Source: Candidatus Pelagibacter sp.
GTDB taxonomy: Bacteria > Pseudomonadota > Alphaproteobacteria > Pelagibacterales > Pelagibacteraceae
Length of the DNA stretch: 41,412 bases
NCBI GenBank assembly: GCA_028226735.1
Contig: JAOIYV010000006.1
Location: forward strand, 1 to 41,412
Reading direction: 5' to 3'
Each line of letters opens with the position of its first letter. The first letter of the stretch is position 1. Both the position numbers and the translations under genes were made by a program. This document shows positions 1 to 8,444 of the stretch, piece after piece. A model generated the notes under the pieces. The model was not told the origin of the DNA, searched no databases, and was given only the letters and a program-made list of their open reading frames with translations.

Positions 1-433
1 TTGATCCAAGTATTGGTCCTATGCATGGAGTCCATCCAAATCCGAAAGCCATTCCAACTACAAAAGAAAACCAAATATTGTTATTTTTTTTGGTATAAAT
101 TTTTTTTTCAAAATTTAAGAAACTAATGTTTAGAATACCAAGTAATTGTAATGAAAATATAATTATAATTAAACCTGCAATTATTCTTAAGGTTTGTGAA
201 TTTTGCAAAAGAATTTGGCCTAAGAAAGATGCTGCTGCACCAAAAATAATAAAAACAAAAGAAAACCCTAATGAAAATAATATCAAAGGAAGTAAGTCTA
301 TTTTTTTCTTTGCAAGTAATTCATTTAATGATGCTCCCGAAATAAAAGAAATATAACCTGGTATCAATGGTAAAACACAAGGTGATAAAAAACTAATTAA
401 TCCAGCAACAAAAGCTATAAAAAATTCAATCAT
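1..433 (-). CDS. ccdA: Cytochrome c biogenesis protein CcdA (partial)
   Basis: This minus-strand gene starts at an ATG at 433 and runs off the left edge, so about 144 codons of the N-terminal part are visible. The translation begins MIEFFIAFVAGLISF and then shows the hallmark LSPCVLPLIPGY, followed by further hydrophobic segments and a second cysteine motif, TPCIGP, close to the window edge. Paired cysteines in LSPCVLPLIPGY and TPCIGP are typical of the CcdA/DsbD membrane family, which carries reducing power from cytoplasmic thioredoxin across the inner membrane for cytochrome c maturation or periplasmic disulfide reduction. It begins only 6 bp after the stop of the FAH-family gene and is probably transcribed with it. 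The C-terminal end is not visible, so a longer DsbD-like architecture cannot be excluded. Confidence 0.88.
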   Translation of the reverse strand, partial: MIEFFIAFVAGLISFLSPCVLPLIPGYISFISGASLNELLAKKKIDLLPLILFSLGFSFVFIIFGAAASFLGQILLQNSQTLRIIAGLIIIIFSLQLLGILNISFLNFEKKIYTKKNNNIWFSFVVGMAFGFGWTPCIGPILGS

Positions 434-439
434 ATAATA

Positions 440-1282
440 CTACTCAGCTATTACCTCAATATTTTGTGTACCTAAATTGTCTACAGATAATTTCATTATA
501 TCTCCATTTTTAAGAAACACTGGAGGATTCATTCCGAGTCCTACTCCTGGGGGTGTGCCAGTAGTAACGATATCTCCAGGCATTAATGTTATGAAGCTAC
601 TTATATGTGCTATTAGAAAATTAAAGTTAAAAATCATTTGATTTGTATTCCCAGTTTGATGCCTATTACCATTAACATCTAAAGACAAATTTATATTTTT
701 AATATCTTCAATTTCATCTTTAGTTACCAAAAAAGGTCCTAGTGGACCAAATGTATCGCCAGATTTACCTTTAACCCACTGACCACCTTTTTCTTTCTGC
801 CATTCACGTTCGCTAATGTCATTGCAAATGCAATACCCAAAAATATGATCTTGTGCATCTTTTTCTTCAACTCTTTTTGCCTTTTTTCCAATTATAAATG
901 CAATTTCAACTTCATGGTCTAATTTTTCTGAGCCCTTTGGTATTATTACTTTATCATTTGGTCCAATTATTGAATGAACAGACTTATTGAATAACACTGG
1001 ATTTATTGGTAACTCTGCTCCTGTTTCTTTTGCATGTTCTGTATAATTTAATCCTATTGCAAAAAAGTTACCTGGTTTACTAATGCAAGACCCAATTCGA
1101 CTATTTTGATCTATTTCTTCTAAACTTTCTAAATCGATTTTTTTTAATTTGTTAAGGTTATCGAAATTAATTGTTTCAGGATCTAAATCTTTTAAATATG
1201 GAGAAAGATTTCTGTATTTTCCTTTTTTATCTAAAGCTGCTGGAATTTCTTGACCAACTTTTCCCAATCGTAATAACTTCAC
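440..1282 (-). CDS. Fumarylacetoacetate hydrolase (FAH) family protein
   Basis: A 280-residue cytoplasmic enzyme of the FAH superfamily, which cleaves or isomerises 2-oxo acids such as acylpyruvates, 2,4-diketo sugar acids or hydroxyheptadienedioate. Visible signatures are the metal-binding ExE pair E124 and E126 in DHEVEIAF, D155 in GYCICNDISERE, and the conserved GKSGDTFGPLGP at about 172-183. The C-terminal half contains the typical GDIVTTGTPPGVG turn. The N-terminal 65 residues form the small domain seen in this subgroup. The gene lies 4 bp downstream of an aldehyde dehydrogenase gene, so the two probably form a short catabolic unit in which the hydrolase makes an acid or aldehyde intermediate. 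The exact substrate cannot be read from the sequence. Automated names such as ureidoglycolate lyase are often given to this subgroup but are not supported here. Confidence 0.87.
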   Translation of the reverse strand: MKLLRLGKVGQEIPAALDKKGKYRNLSPYLKDLDPETINFDNLNKLKKIDLESLEEIDQNSRIGSCISKPGNFFAIGLNYTEHAKETGAELPINPVLFNKSVHSIIGPNDKVIIPKGSEKLDHEVEIAFIIGKKAKRVEEKDAQDHIFGYCICNDISEREWQKEKGGQWVKGKSGDTFGPLGPFLVTKDEIEDIKNINLSLDVNGNRHQTGNTNQMIFNFNFLIAHISSFITLMPGDIVTTGTPPGVGLGMNPPVFLKNGDIMKLSVDNLGTQNIEVIAE

Positions 1283-1286
1283 TCAA

Positions 1287-2729
1287 TTAACCTTTAATAC
1301 CCATGTGAGTATATTTAACGTTAAGGTAATCTTTAATTGCCATTGATCCACCTTCTCTTCCATATCCACTCTGTTTAATTCCACCAAATGGTGCTTCTGC
1401 AATTGCAACAACTCCTGTATTAACAGCAACAGACCCAGTTTCTAATTGTTCTGACGCCAAGTGAGCAGTTTCCATTGAATTAGTACAAACATAACTACAT
1501 AATCCTAATTCATGATTATTTGCTCTTTCAATCACTTCATCAAATGATTTAAAAGATAACATTGGTACTAATGGCCCAAATGGTTCTTGTTTCATAATAG
1601 TATAATCATCTTTTACATTATCAAATATTGTTGGCTCATAAAAAAACCCTTTGTTAAAACCAGCTGGCCTTTTTCCACCTAACAGAACTTTAGCACCTTC
1701 TTGTTTAGTTTTTTCAACTAACTCTTCAATCTCATCTAATCTTTTTTTAGTTGTTAAAGGGCCTAATTGTGTATCTGGGTCCATCCCATTACCAATTTTT
1801 AATTTTTTAGTTTTTTCTATAAATAAGTTTACAAACTCGTCTTTTTTAGACTCTTGAATATAAAATCTATTAGGAGATATGCAGACTTGTCCATTATTTC
1901 TAAATTTGGCAGCTATTGCCATATCGGCTGCTTTTTTAATATCCGCATCATCAAAAATGATAAATGGTGAATGACCCGACAGTTCCATTGTTACTCTTTG
2001 AACTTTATCAGCAGCTTGCTTTAATATTAATTTTCCAACTCTTGAAGATCCTGTTATTGAAATCTTTTTTACTATATCTGAGTCAATTAATTGTGATGCT
2101 ATAGTTGGTGGATCACCAGATAACAAGTTTACTACACCTGCTGGCACCCCACATTCTCTACAGATATCAACCATTTCCATTACAACACCTGGTGTAATTA
2201 CATCTGGTTTAATAATAACAGAACATCCTGCTGCTAATGCAGTAGAAATTTTTCTTGCTGATAGAACTAAGGGGAAATTCCAAGGTGATAGTCCAGCTAC
2301 AACTCCAACTGGTTGGTAATAAACATGAACTCTTGTATCTTCAAATCTACTTTCAACTGTTTGCCCATAAATTCTTTTTGTTTCTTCTGAATTCCATTCA
2401 AAAATATCTGCAGCACCAGCTACTTCTCCTTTTCCTTCAGCTAAAGGTTTTCCTACTTCTAGAGTCATCCATTTGGCAAGTACATCTTGCTTCTCTCTCA
2501 TTTTATCAGCAATTTTTCTTAAGGTATATGCTCTTTGCCATGGTGGAGTTTTTTTCCAAACTTGTAGTCCTTTTTCAGCAGACTTTAATGCACGCTCAAC
2601 ATCACCAGGTGTAGCTTTTGAGGCATGACCTAAAACTTCTTCTGTTGCGGGATTAATAACTTCATAAGTTTCCTTGGTAGAAGAGGGCGACCAATTGCCA
2701 TCAATAAATTGTCCAAATTTTTCGTACAT
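1287..2729 (-). CDS. NAD(P)-dependent aldehyde dehydrogenase, succinate-semialdehyde type
   Basis: A full-length 480-residue aldehyde dehydrogenase. It has the PWNFPL motif (149-154) of the cofactor site, the general-base glutamate E249 in MELSGHSP and the catalytic cysteine C283 in NNGQVCISPNR. Overall it looks like the GabD/succinate-semialdehyde branch, which oxidises semialdehydes to acids. One deviation is SGHSP where most members have GGKSP or GGNAP. It is the first gene of a minus-strand unit with the FAH-family hydrolase and possibly ccdA. Upstream is a 92-bp divergent region with a TATAAT hexamer on the minus strand (2764-2769) and an inverted repeat. The class is secure but the natural aldehyde is unknown. 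Confidence 0.9.
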   Translation of the reverse strand: MYEKFGQFIDGNWSPSSTKETYEVINPATEEVLGHASKATPGDVERALKSAEKGLQVWKKTPPWQRAYTLRKIADKMREKQDVLAKWMTLEVGKPLAEGKGEVAGAADIFEWNSEETKRIYGQTVESRFEDTRVHVYYQPVGVVAGLSPWNFPLVLSARKISTALAAGCSVIIKPDVITPGVVMEMVDICRECGVPAGVVNLLSGDPPTIASQLIDSDIVKKISITGSSRVGKLILKQAADKVQRVTMELSGHSPFIIFDDADIKKAADMAIAAKFRNNGQVCISPNRFYIQESKKDEFVNLFIEKTKKLKIGNGMDPDTQLGPLTTKKRLDEIEELVEKTKQEGAKVLLGGKRPAGFNKGFFYEPTIFDNVKDDYTIMKQEPFGPLVPMLSFKSFDEVIERANNHELGLCSYVCTNSMETAHLASEQLETGSVAVNTGVVAIAEAPFGGIKQSGYGREGGSMAIKDYLNVKYTHMGIKG

Positions 2730-2731
2730 AA

Positions 2732-2784
2732 TTTGCTAAACCTTAAGTTGATTTTAAATAATAATTATACAATTTTTTAGCAAA
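2732..2784. repeat. Inverted repeat in divergent intergenic region
   Basis: TTTGCTAAA (2732-2740) and its exact reverse complement TTTAGCAAA (2776-2784) are separated by 35 bp between the divergent aldehyde dehydrogenase and GYD-domain genes. A minus-strand TATAAT (2764-2769) lies between the two arms. The layout would suit two half-sites of a regulator, but AT-rich sequence makes chance repeats common. Confidence 0.35.
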
Positions 2785-2821
2785 TATGTTTTAATCTTTC
2801 AAATTAATAAAGGAGAAAACA

Positions 2822-3148
2822 ATGACTAAATATTATGTGATGGGCAATTATACAGCAAAGGCTTTCCAAGGTTTCATGAAAGATCCTAAACAAGATAGAT
2901 CAACAGCAGTAAAAGCATTAACTGAAGCTGTAGGTGGAACATTTGAATCTTTTTCTATTACGAGAGGTACTTATGATTTCATTGCTGTCACTTCAGGAGA
3001 CGTACCATTTGAAAATTTTGCTGGTGTAAAATTAGCTGTGGAAGCTAGTGGAACAGTAGAGAATATGGTTATTCTTGAAGAAATGGACATGAACAAAGCT
3101 GCTGAACTTGCTGCTAAAGCTATGTCTGGTTACAAACCTGCTGGTTAA
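2822..3148 (+). CDS. GYD domain-containing protein
   Basis: A 108-residue single-domain protein of the GYD family, a small ferredoxin-like fold of unknown function. The naming motif appears as RGTYDFIAV in mid-protein, preceded by a segment that matches the family pattern of a growing helix plus G-G-x-F-E/R-S-F. The start is well supported by a strong Shine-Dalgarno sequence, AAGGAG, six bases before the ATG, one of the best ribosome sites in the window, so the protein may be abundant. It stands alone on the plus strand, divergent from the aldehyde dehydrogenase and convergent with the PhyH gene, and its mRNA end may be set by the hairpin just after the stop codon. No catalytic residues are recognisable and no function is known for the family. 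Confidence 0.85.
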   Translation: MTKYYVMGNYTAKAFQGFMKDPKQDRSTAVKALTEAVGGTFESFSITRGTYDFIAVTSGDVPFENFAGVKLAVEASGTVENMVILEEMDMNKAAELAAKAMSGYKPAG

Positions 3149-3158
3149 TAATTAAAAC

Positions 3159-3188
3159 TAACTTCCAGCTATTATAAGTTGGAAGTTA
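3159..3188. terminator. Hairpin between convergent genes, probable shared terminator
   Basis: TAACTTCCA (3159-3167) pairs perfectly with TGGAAGTTA (3180-3188); the stem can extend inward through a G-T and two more pairs, leaving a six-base loop. The T-rich tract lies on the minus-strand side (AGTTTTAATTATT), so it fits best as the terminator of the PhyH gene. The stem contains that gene's own stop codon (3186-3188). It could also end the GYD transcript. Confidence 0.6.
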
Positions 3189-4019
3189 ATCTGTTCTAAA
3201 TAAAGTTGGAAACATTTTACCAGATAAATCATCACCATTTTTATAACCATTATCTTCCATAATAGTTCTTTCTTCTTTCGCCCAATCCCCTCTATAGATA
3301 ATTTTAGAATTTTCTTTTGCCATTCTCAATGTGTATCTATGAACATCTTTTTTTGGAATAACAGTGTTTAATCCTCCATGCAGTGTTCTAATATCAAAAT
3401 AAATACAGTCACCAACTTCTAAATCCCACTGTAAAAATTCATAATCATCTTTGTTATCTAATATATTTGGAGTTAATTCATATTTTTTTCCATTAACAAT
3501 TCCAGCTTCACCATCAACTTTGTGTCCATCATTGAACCTAGTTCTTAAGAACAATCTATTCCATAAATGAGATCCTTTAACCCAAGCAACTCCTTCTTCC
3601 TTTTTAACAGATTCAAGTGGAATCCATAAAACACACATGGATCCTTCAAAATCAAAGTAAGATATATCGTGATGGAAAGGTGGCGATGACTTAGAGCCAG
3701 CCTCTCTAAAGAACCAATTATCCATTACCAAATTAACCTTTTCAGCCTCCAAAAGTTCAGCAGCGATTTTAGGTGTTGGCGAATTAAAAACAAAATCTTT
3801 AAATTCTTCATGTAAGTTCCAAGTCCAAAAATCTTCATAATATCCAGGTAAATTTTTATCTTTTGTATGATTTACAAATCTTGGGCTAGGATTGTTTTTG
3901 GCTTTGATTATTCCTTTTTTTAACTTTTCAATCCATGCGATATCAAATTTACCTTTAATTAATACAGCACCTTCTTTTTTAAATTGTTCTACCTGTATAT
4001 TGTTGGTAATTTTACTCAT
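3186..4019 (-). CDS. Phytanoyl-CoA dioxygenase (PhyH) family protein
   Basis: A 277-residue non-haem Fe(II)/2-oxoglutarate-dependent oxygenase of the PhyH family. The iron site is visible as H116-x-D118 in FHHDIS and a distal H214 in RTLHGGLN, followed by an arginine in HRYTLRM (about 228-232) that should bind the 2-oxoglutarate carboxylate. The segment GVAWVKGSHLW (about 143-153) is also typical of the family. It is cytoplasmic with no signal peptide. PhyH proteins hydroxylate varied small molecules, and the substrate is not predictable here. It is monocistronic: divergent from moaA with only 35 bp between the starts, and ending inside a hairpin shared with the GYD gene. Confidence 0.88.
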   Translation of the reverse strand: MSKITNNIQVEQFKKEGAVLIKGKFDIAWIEKLKKGIIKAKNNPSPRFVNHTKDKNLPGYYEDFWTWNLHEEFKDFVFNSPTPKIAAELLEAEKVNLVMDNWFFREAGSKSSPPFHHDISYFDFEGSMCVLWIPLESVKKEEGVAWVKGSHLWNRLFLRTRFNDGHKVDGEAGIVNGKKYELTPNILDNKDDYEFLQWDLEVGDCIYFDIRTLHGGLNTVIPKKDVHRYTLRMAKENSKIIYRGDWAKEERTIMEDNGYKNGDDLSGKMFPTLFRTD

Positions 4020-4054
4020 ATATTATTATTGTAATATAATATAATAAAAATTAG

Positions 4055-5047
4055 ATGAAAACACTTACTGATACTTTTGGAAGAAAATTTCCCTATATAA
4101 GATTATCTATTACTGACGTGTGCAATTATCGATGCACTTATTGTTTACCTCAAGGATACAAAAAAAATCCTGGAGATATAAGGAGTTTCATGTCAGGTGA
4201 AGAAATATCAAGATTAACAAAAGCTTTATCGGAACTTGGTGTTTGTAAAATAAGGCTAACAGGTGGTGAACCAACAGTTAGAAAAGATTTTTTTAATATC
4301 CTTAATGATATGAAACAAAACTCGAATATTCCAAAAGTAACAATGACTACTAACGGCTATCGTTTAGATAAAATTGCTGAGCAAATAAGTGAAGCTGGCT
4401 TAGATGGAATTAATATAAGTATAGATAGCCTAAATAGAGAAACTTTTAAAAATCTAACAGGACACGATAGACTTCCAGAAATCTTAGAGGGTATAAAAAT
4501 TTTACAGCAATTAAATTTTAAAAGTATAAAAGTTAATGCCGTTTTACTTAAAGGTATAAATGATACGTATGAAGATTTTGAAAAATTTGCGAATTTTATA
4601 GGAAATAACAAAATTGATTTTCGATTTATTGAATTAATGCAAACTGGAGATAATTTAGATTATTTTAAAAAAAATCATGTTTCTTCAAAAATATTTAAAG
4701 ATTATTTAGAAAAAAATAACTGGATATATCAAACATATGGGAAAGATGCGGGTCCATCATTAAATTTCATTAAACCAGAATATAAGGGTAAGTTTGGTTT
4801 GATAGCTCCCTACTCTAAAGATTTTTGTAAAACATGTAATAGGTTAAGAATTACTTCAAGAGGTGATTTGAGGCTATGTTTGTTTGGAAATACAGGAATT
4901 AGTATTAGGCATCTTTTACAAAGTGATGATCAAAAAGAGGAGCTTGTAGATCTTATAATAAAACAATTGCACCTGAAAAAAGAGTCACATTATTTAGAAC
5001 TAGGAAATACTGGACTTACAAAAAATTTATCGACTACTGGGGGTTAA
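4055..5047 (+). CDS. moaA: GTP 3',8-cyclase MoaA
   Basis: The radical SAM enzyme that, with MoaC, converts GTP to cyclic pyranopterin monophosphate in molybdenum cofactor synthesis. At 330 residues it is of normal length. The N-terminal cluster motif is C23-x3-C27-x2-C30 (VCNYRCTYC). The SAM-binding RLTGGEP follows at about 67-73. The second 4Fe-4S site near the C-terminus is C258, C261 and C275, with the GTP-contacting segment CNRLRITSRGDLRLC. The protein ends in Gly-Gly, the conserved C-terminal tail required for catalysis in studied MoaA proteins. It is the first gene of moaACDE, with moaC starting on the base after its stop. The 35-bp upstream region is almost pure A+T and contains TATAAT-like hexamers. 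Confidence 0.96.
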   Translation: MKTLTDTFGRKFPYIRLSITDVCNYRCTYCLPQGYKKNPGDIRSFMSGEEISRLTKALSELGVCKIRLTGGEPTVRKDFFNILNDMKQNSNIPKVTMTTNGYRLDKIAEQISEAGLDGINISIDSLNRETFKNLTGHDRLPEILEGIKILQQLNFKSIKVNAVLLKGINDTYEDFEKFANFIGNNKIDFRFIELMQTGDNLDYFKKNHVSSKIFKDYLEKNNWIYQTYGKDAGPSLNFIKPEYKGKFGLIAPYSKDFCKTCNRLRITSRGDLRLCLFGNTGISIRHLLQSDDQKEELVDLIIKQLHLKKESHYLELGNTGLTKNLSTTGG

Positions 5048-5605
5048 ATGAAAAATTTAAAAGTTATTAATCAAAATGAATTAAAAGATTGGGCAAAAGA
5101 AATCTTTAAAAAAAATTCTTTTAATATGATTGATGTTTCTTCAAAAAAAGAAACTTTTAGAAGGGCCCTTGCATCTGGTAAAATTTATGTTGGAAAAGAA
5201 GTATTTGATCTAATTAAAAGTAAAGAAATGCCAAAAGGTGACCCTATTACTTTAGCTGAAGTATCTGCTGTTCTAGGAGTTAAAAAAACAAGTGAATTAA
5301 TACCCTTGTGCCACCCACTTCCAATTGATCATACGGCAACAAAAATTATTATGCATGAAGAAGATGCTTCATTGGAAGTTTTTTGTGTTGTTTCAGCTGT
5401 TGCAAAAACTGGTGTCGAAATGGAAGCAATCATGGGAGTTAATGCTGCACTAATTACTATTTATGACCTTAGTAAGATTGTGAACCCTCATCTTCGAATT
5501 AATGATATTAAATTATTGATTAAAGAAGGTGGAAAAAGTGGGCTATGGACTAATCCCGATGGTCTGCCAAAATTTCTAGATAATATTTTTAACAATGAAA
5601 ATTAA
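5048..5605 (+). CDS. moaC: Cyclic pyranopterin monophosphate synthase MoaC
   Basis: Converts the MoaA product, 3',8-cyclo-GTP, to cyclic pyranopterin monophosphate. Clear MoaC signatures are MIDVSSK (27-33), the substrate-site LCHPLP (87-92), GVEMEAIMGV (122-131) and the YDLSK segment (139-143), which holds the conserved catalytic Asp-Lys pair. The protein has 185 residues, longer than the usual 160 or so; the excess is about ten residues at the N-terminus and a C-terminal tail after the SGLW motif. The ATG directly follows the moaA stop and the last 11 bp overlap moaD, consistent with translational coupling in one operon. Confidence 0.95.
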   Translation: MKNLKVINQNELKDWAKEIFKKNSFNMIDVSSKKETFRRALASGKIYVGKEVFDLIKSKEMPKGDPITLAEVSAVLGVKKTSELIPLCHPLPIDHTATKIIMHEEDASLEVFCVVSAVAKTGVEMEAIMGVNAALITIYDLSKIVNPHLRINDIKLLIKEGGKSGLWTNPDGLPKFLDNIFNNEN

Positions 5606-5864
5606 ACTTGAACTATTTGGTGCGAGTAGAGATTTTAGTAATAAAGATCACTTAGAATTTGATATTAAAGAAAAAATTGAAATTAAAGATTTTAGAATGA
5701 AAATAATTAATTATTTAGATAAAAATTTTGAAGGAAATGAAAAATTTAAAAAAATTGTTCAATCCTCTGCTTTTTGCTCAGAAGACAATAATATTATTAA
5801 TGATAATTACAAAATAATAAAAGATCAAAAAATTGGAATTATTCCTCCAATTGGTGGCGGTTAA
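5595..5864 (+). CDS. moaD: Molybdopterin synthase sulfur carrier subunit MoaD
   Basis: A small ubiquitin-like protein of 89 residues that carries a thiocarboxylate on its C-terminal glycine and donates sulfur to MoaE for making molybdopterin. The end reads PPIGGG, matching the PPVAGG-type tail needed for adenylation and thiocarboxylation. The rest is divergent and lysine-rich, as is common for MoaD, so the call rests on the tail, the length and its place between moaC and moaE. It overlaps moaC by 11 bp, and its stop codon overlaps the moaE start by one base (TAATG). Confidence 0.9.
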   Translation: MKIKLELFGASRDFSNKDHLEFDIKEKIEIKDFRMKIINYLDKNFEGNEKFKKIVQSSAFCSEDNNIINDNYKIIKDQKIGIIPPIGGG

Positions 5865-6310
5865 TGTTACACGCGAAAATTATAGATATCAAAAAAAATA
5901 AGATTACAATTTCTAAAGCGGAAATTTTTATCAAATCATTCTCTTATGGGGCTTCAATTATTTTCACTGGTACTGTAAGAAATATTAATGATGATAAAGA
6001 AGTAACAGGAATGACTTATGACAGTCATGATGAGCTTGTATTAAAAAGCTTTGAAGAAATTTACAAAAAAGCTGAAGACAAATTAAAAATTATAGATAAA
6101 GCTGTATTTATTGAACACGTTAAGGGTTACGTTGGACTAGGTGAGATTAGCATTATTATAGCTGTTGCTTGTAAACATAGGGATCAGGCTTATATTTTAT
6201 CAAGATTTATAATTGAAGAAATTAAGAAAAGATCACCTATCTGGAAAAAAGAACATTACAAAAATAAAGAAAGTGAATGGTTAAAAGGAAATTCAATTAT
6301 AACTAATTAA
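5864..6310 (+). CDS. moaE: Molybdopterin synthase catalytic subunit MoaE
   Basis: The large subunit of molybdopterin synthase, which inserts two dithiolene sulfurs into cyclic pyranopterin monophosphate using MoaD thiocarboxylate. At 148 residues it has normal length. Signatures are FTGTVRN (34-40), YDSHDELV (about 52-59, usually YE-x-Y), the H-x-x-G-x-V-x-x-G-E segment (about 85-94) and the active-site RSPIWKKE (123-130). It starts in the TAATG overlap with moaD. Its last 8 bp overlap the end of the convergent DUF779 gene. No moeA, mobA or molybdoenzyme is visible nearby. Confidence 0.94.
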   Translation: MLHAKIIDIKKNKITISKAEIFIKSFSYGASIIFTGTVRNINDDKEVTGMTYDSHDELVLKSFEEIYKKAEDKLKIIDKAVFIEHVKGYVGLGEISIIIAVACKHRDQAYILSRFIIEEIKKRSPIWKKEHYKNKESEWLKGNSIITN

Positions 6311-6650
6311 TTTTAGTGCCTTCAGGTATACAAACCTCTGACCTTGTTAAAAATCTTCTACCAGTACCATTGTCTAAAGAAAACATTCCACCCATGCCTT
6401 TAATACAATCAATAATTAAATCTGTATTTTTCCATGCTTCATGCTGAGTTTCGCTTATATAAAAAGGAATATCACCAATTTTTCCAATTAAAATATCGTC
6501 TTCACCTACTAAATATTCTTTAGCCGGATAACACATTGGAGCACTTCCATCGCAGCATCCTCCAGATTGATGAAAAAGTAATTCTTTACCATGATCTTTT
6601 TTAAGATCTTCTATTAATTCTAAAGCTGAAGATGTTGCTGTAACTTTCAT
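6303..6650 (-). CDS. DUF779 domain-containing protein
   Basis: A 115-residue protein of the DUF779 family. The family hallmark is the FHQSGGCCDGSAPMC stretch with cysteines C32, C33 and C40, which look suited to metal or redox chemistry. DUF779 genes are commonly found beside AldB/ExaC-type aldehyde dehydrogenases, and that is exactly its position here, 45 bp downstream of such a gene on the same strand. A role as accessory or maturation factor of that dehydrogenase is an inference from this conserved pairing. The 3' end overlaps moaE by 8 bp tail to tail. Confidence 0.87.
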   Translation of the reverse strand: MKVTATSSALELIEDLKKDHGKELLFHQSGGCCDGSAPMCYPAKEYLVGEDDILIGKIGDIPFYISETQHEAWKNTDLIIDCIKGMGGMFSLDNGTGRRFLTRSEVCIPEGTKIN

Positions 6651-6695
6651 ATTTATATGGCCCGTAATTTAATACGAGCCATTATAATATATCTG

Positions 6696-8444
6696 TTAAA
6701 AGAAGCCTAATTTTTTTTCACTGTAAGACACGTGTAAATTTTTCACCTGTCTGTAGTGATTAAGCATCATTTTGTGTGTTTCTCTTCCGATACCAGATTG
6801 TTTGTATCCGCCAAATGCCGCATGTGCTGGATAAGCATGGTAACAGTTAGTCCAAACTCTTCCTGCTTGAATACCTCTTCCCATTCTATAAGCAATGTTT
6901 CCATTTCTAGTCCACACACCAGCGCCTAAACCATAAAGAGTATCATTGGCAATTTCTAATGCCTCAGCTTCATCTTTAAATTTAGTAACCGATACTACTG
7001 GTCCAAAAATTTCTTCTTGGAATACTCTCATTGAGTTATTTCCTTCAAAGATAGTTGGCTCAATATAGTTGCCTTTTTCTAGGCCACTATTTACTTTGGC
7101 AACATTACCACCACATAGAACTTTGGCACCTTCTTTCTTACCTAAATCTAAGTAAGATTTTATTTTTTCCATTTGTTCTACAGATGCTTGTGCACCAATC
7201 ATAGTTTCCATTTGCAGAGGATTGCCTTGTTTGACAGCTTTTGTTCTGGCAACAGCTTTTTCCATAAATTTATCATAGATAGACTCTTGAACTAATACTC
7301 TACTAGGACAAGTACAAACTTCACCCTGGTTAAGAGTAAACATTGCAAATCCTTCCATACATTTATCAAAGAAATCATCATCGTGATCCATAACATCTTC
7401 AAAAAAAACATTTGGAGATTTTCCACCTAATTCTAAAGTAATAGGAATTAAGTTTTGTGATGCATATTGCATAATCAAACGTCCAGTTGTTGTTTCACCG
7501 GTAAAAGCAATCTTTCTAATTCTTTTAGATGATGCTAACGGCTTACCTGCTTCAAGACCAAATCCACTTACAACATTAACAACTCCTGGAGGCAATAAAT
7601 CTCCAATAAGTTCCATTAAAAGTAAGATAGATGCTGGTGTTTGTTCAGCTGGTTTTAGAACTACACAGTTACCTGCAGCAAGTGCTGGTGCAAGTTTCCA
7701 CGTTGCCATTAACAATGGAAAGTTCCAAGGTATAATCTGACCAACTACACCAAGAGGTTCAGGTATATGATAAGAATATTCACTATTACTTATCTCAGCG
7801 ACCGAACCTTCTTCTGCTCTTATTACTCCAGCAAAATATCTCCAGTGATCAACAACTAATGGTAAATCTGCTGCCATACATTCTCTTATCGGCTTTCCAT
7901 TATCTAAACACTCAGCAGTAGCTAATAGTTCTAGATTTTTTTCAATTACATCTGCTATTTTAAGCAGCATGTTTGATCTTTCAGTTATTGAAGTAACTCC
8001 CCATGTAGGAAATGCAGCATGTGCAGCATCTAATGCCGCATCAACATCTTTAGCATCTGACCTTGGGACAGAGCATATAACTTCATTGTTAATTGGGCTT
8101 ACGTTATCAAAATATTTACCTGATTTTGGTTTAACGAATTTACCCCCTATAAAATTTCCATATTGTTCTTTAAATGGAAATTTAACTTTAAGGTGAGATG
8201 TATCCAGTAAAGGAGACTTCCCAGCTTTAATTGTTTCTGTACTCATCTTTTTTACCTTTCTTGTTTTTTTATTGTTTAGCTTATTTTTTTTTCTAGAATT
8301 TTTAGAACGCTTCTTAGTTGCAGACTTTTTGGTAACAACTTTTTTAGTTTTTTTTATTTTTCTAGATTTATTGACCAACTTAGATTTTTTCTTTTTGGTT
8401 TTAGTTTTTTTCTTTTTGGCTTTTTTTCTCTTTTTAGTTGCCAT
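6696..8444 (-). CDS. Aldehyde dehydrogenase (AldB/ExaC type) with lysine-rich N-terminal leader
   Basis: An NAD-dependent aldehyde dehydrogenase of the AldB/ExaC/AcoD group, which oxidises acetaldehyde and similar aldehydes. Motifs include IIPWNFPLL, the general-base glutamate in ELGGKSPN, and the group-specific cysteine motif [12 protein letters not shown]. The DUF779 partner follows downstream. The odd point is the start. From the ATG at 8444 the frame opens with about 66 residues made almost only of Lys, Arg, Thr, Ser and Asn before the normal enzyme begins. An internal ATG at 8246, preceded by AAAGG at 8 nt spacing, would give 516 residues, close to the usual 500-510. A TTG at 8459 is also possible. 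Either the cell makes the long basic form, or the core enzyme starts at 8246. Enzyme class is secure; the start is not. Confidence 0.85.
   Translation of the reverse strand: MATKKRKKAKKKKTKTKKKKSKLVNKSRKIKKTKKVVTKKSATKKRSKNSRKKNKLNNKKTRKVKKMSTETIKAGKSPLLDTSHLKVKFPFKEQYGNFIGGKFVKPKSGKYFDNVSPINNEVICSVPRSDAKDVDAALDAAHAAFPTWGVTSITERSNMLLKIADVIEKNLELLATAECLDNGKPIRECMAADLPLVVDHWRYFAGVIRAEEGSVAEISNSEYSYHIPEPLGVVGQIIPWNFPLLMATWKLAPALAAGNCVVLKPAEQTPASILLLMELIGDLLPPGVVNVVSGFGLEAGKPLASSKRIRKIAFTGETTTGRLIMQYASQNLIPITLELGGKSPNVFFEDVMDHDDDFFDKCMEGFAMFTLNQGEVCTCPSRVLVQESIYDKFMEKAVARTKAVKQGNPLQMETMIGAQASVEQMEKIKSYLDLGKKEGAKVLCGGNVAKVNSGLEKGNYIEPTIFEGNNSMRVFQEEIFGPVVSVTKFKDEAEALEIANDTLYGLGAGVWTRNGNIAYRMGRGIQAGRVWTNCYHAYPAHAAFGGYKQSGIGRETHKMMLNHYRQVKNLHVSYSEKKLGFF
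8247..8444 (-). other. Lysine-rich leader, histone H1-like tail in frame with aldehyde dehydrogenase
   Basis: This segment encodes [12 protein letters not shown] and similar blocks for about 66 codons, with many separate K, T, S, R and N codons rather than one homopolymer run. Such tails resemble the basic domains of histone H1-like or AlgP-type DNA-binding proteins. There is no stop before the dehydrogenase, so any ribosome starting at 8444 would make a fusion. It may be a remnant of a fused small basic protein gene, a genuine extension, or an untranslated leader. Confidence 0.6.
8255..8259 (-). promoter_or_regulatory. Internal ribosome binding site for the 516-residue dehydrogenase start
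   Basis: AAAGG on the minus strand sits 8 nt before the ATG at 8246. It is a better Shine-Dalgarno sequence than anything before the ATG at 8444, and it supports initiation at the point where homology to ordinary aldehyde dehydrogenases begins. Confidence 0.5.

Noticed and set aside
126..356. Plus-strand 76-residue ORF at the left edge
   Set aside because: It lies wholly antisense to ccdA, whose LSPCVLPLIPGY and TPCIGP motifs are unmistakable.
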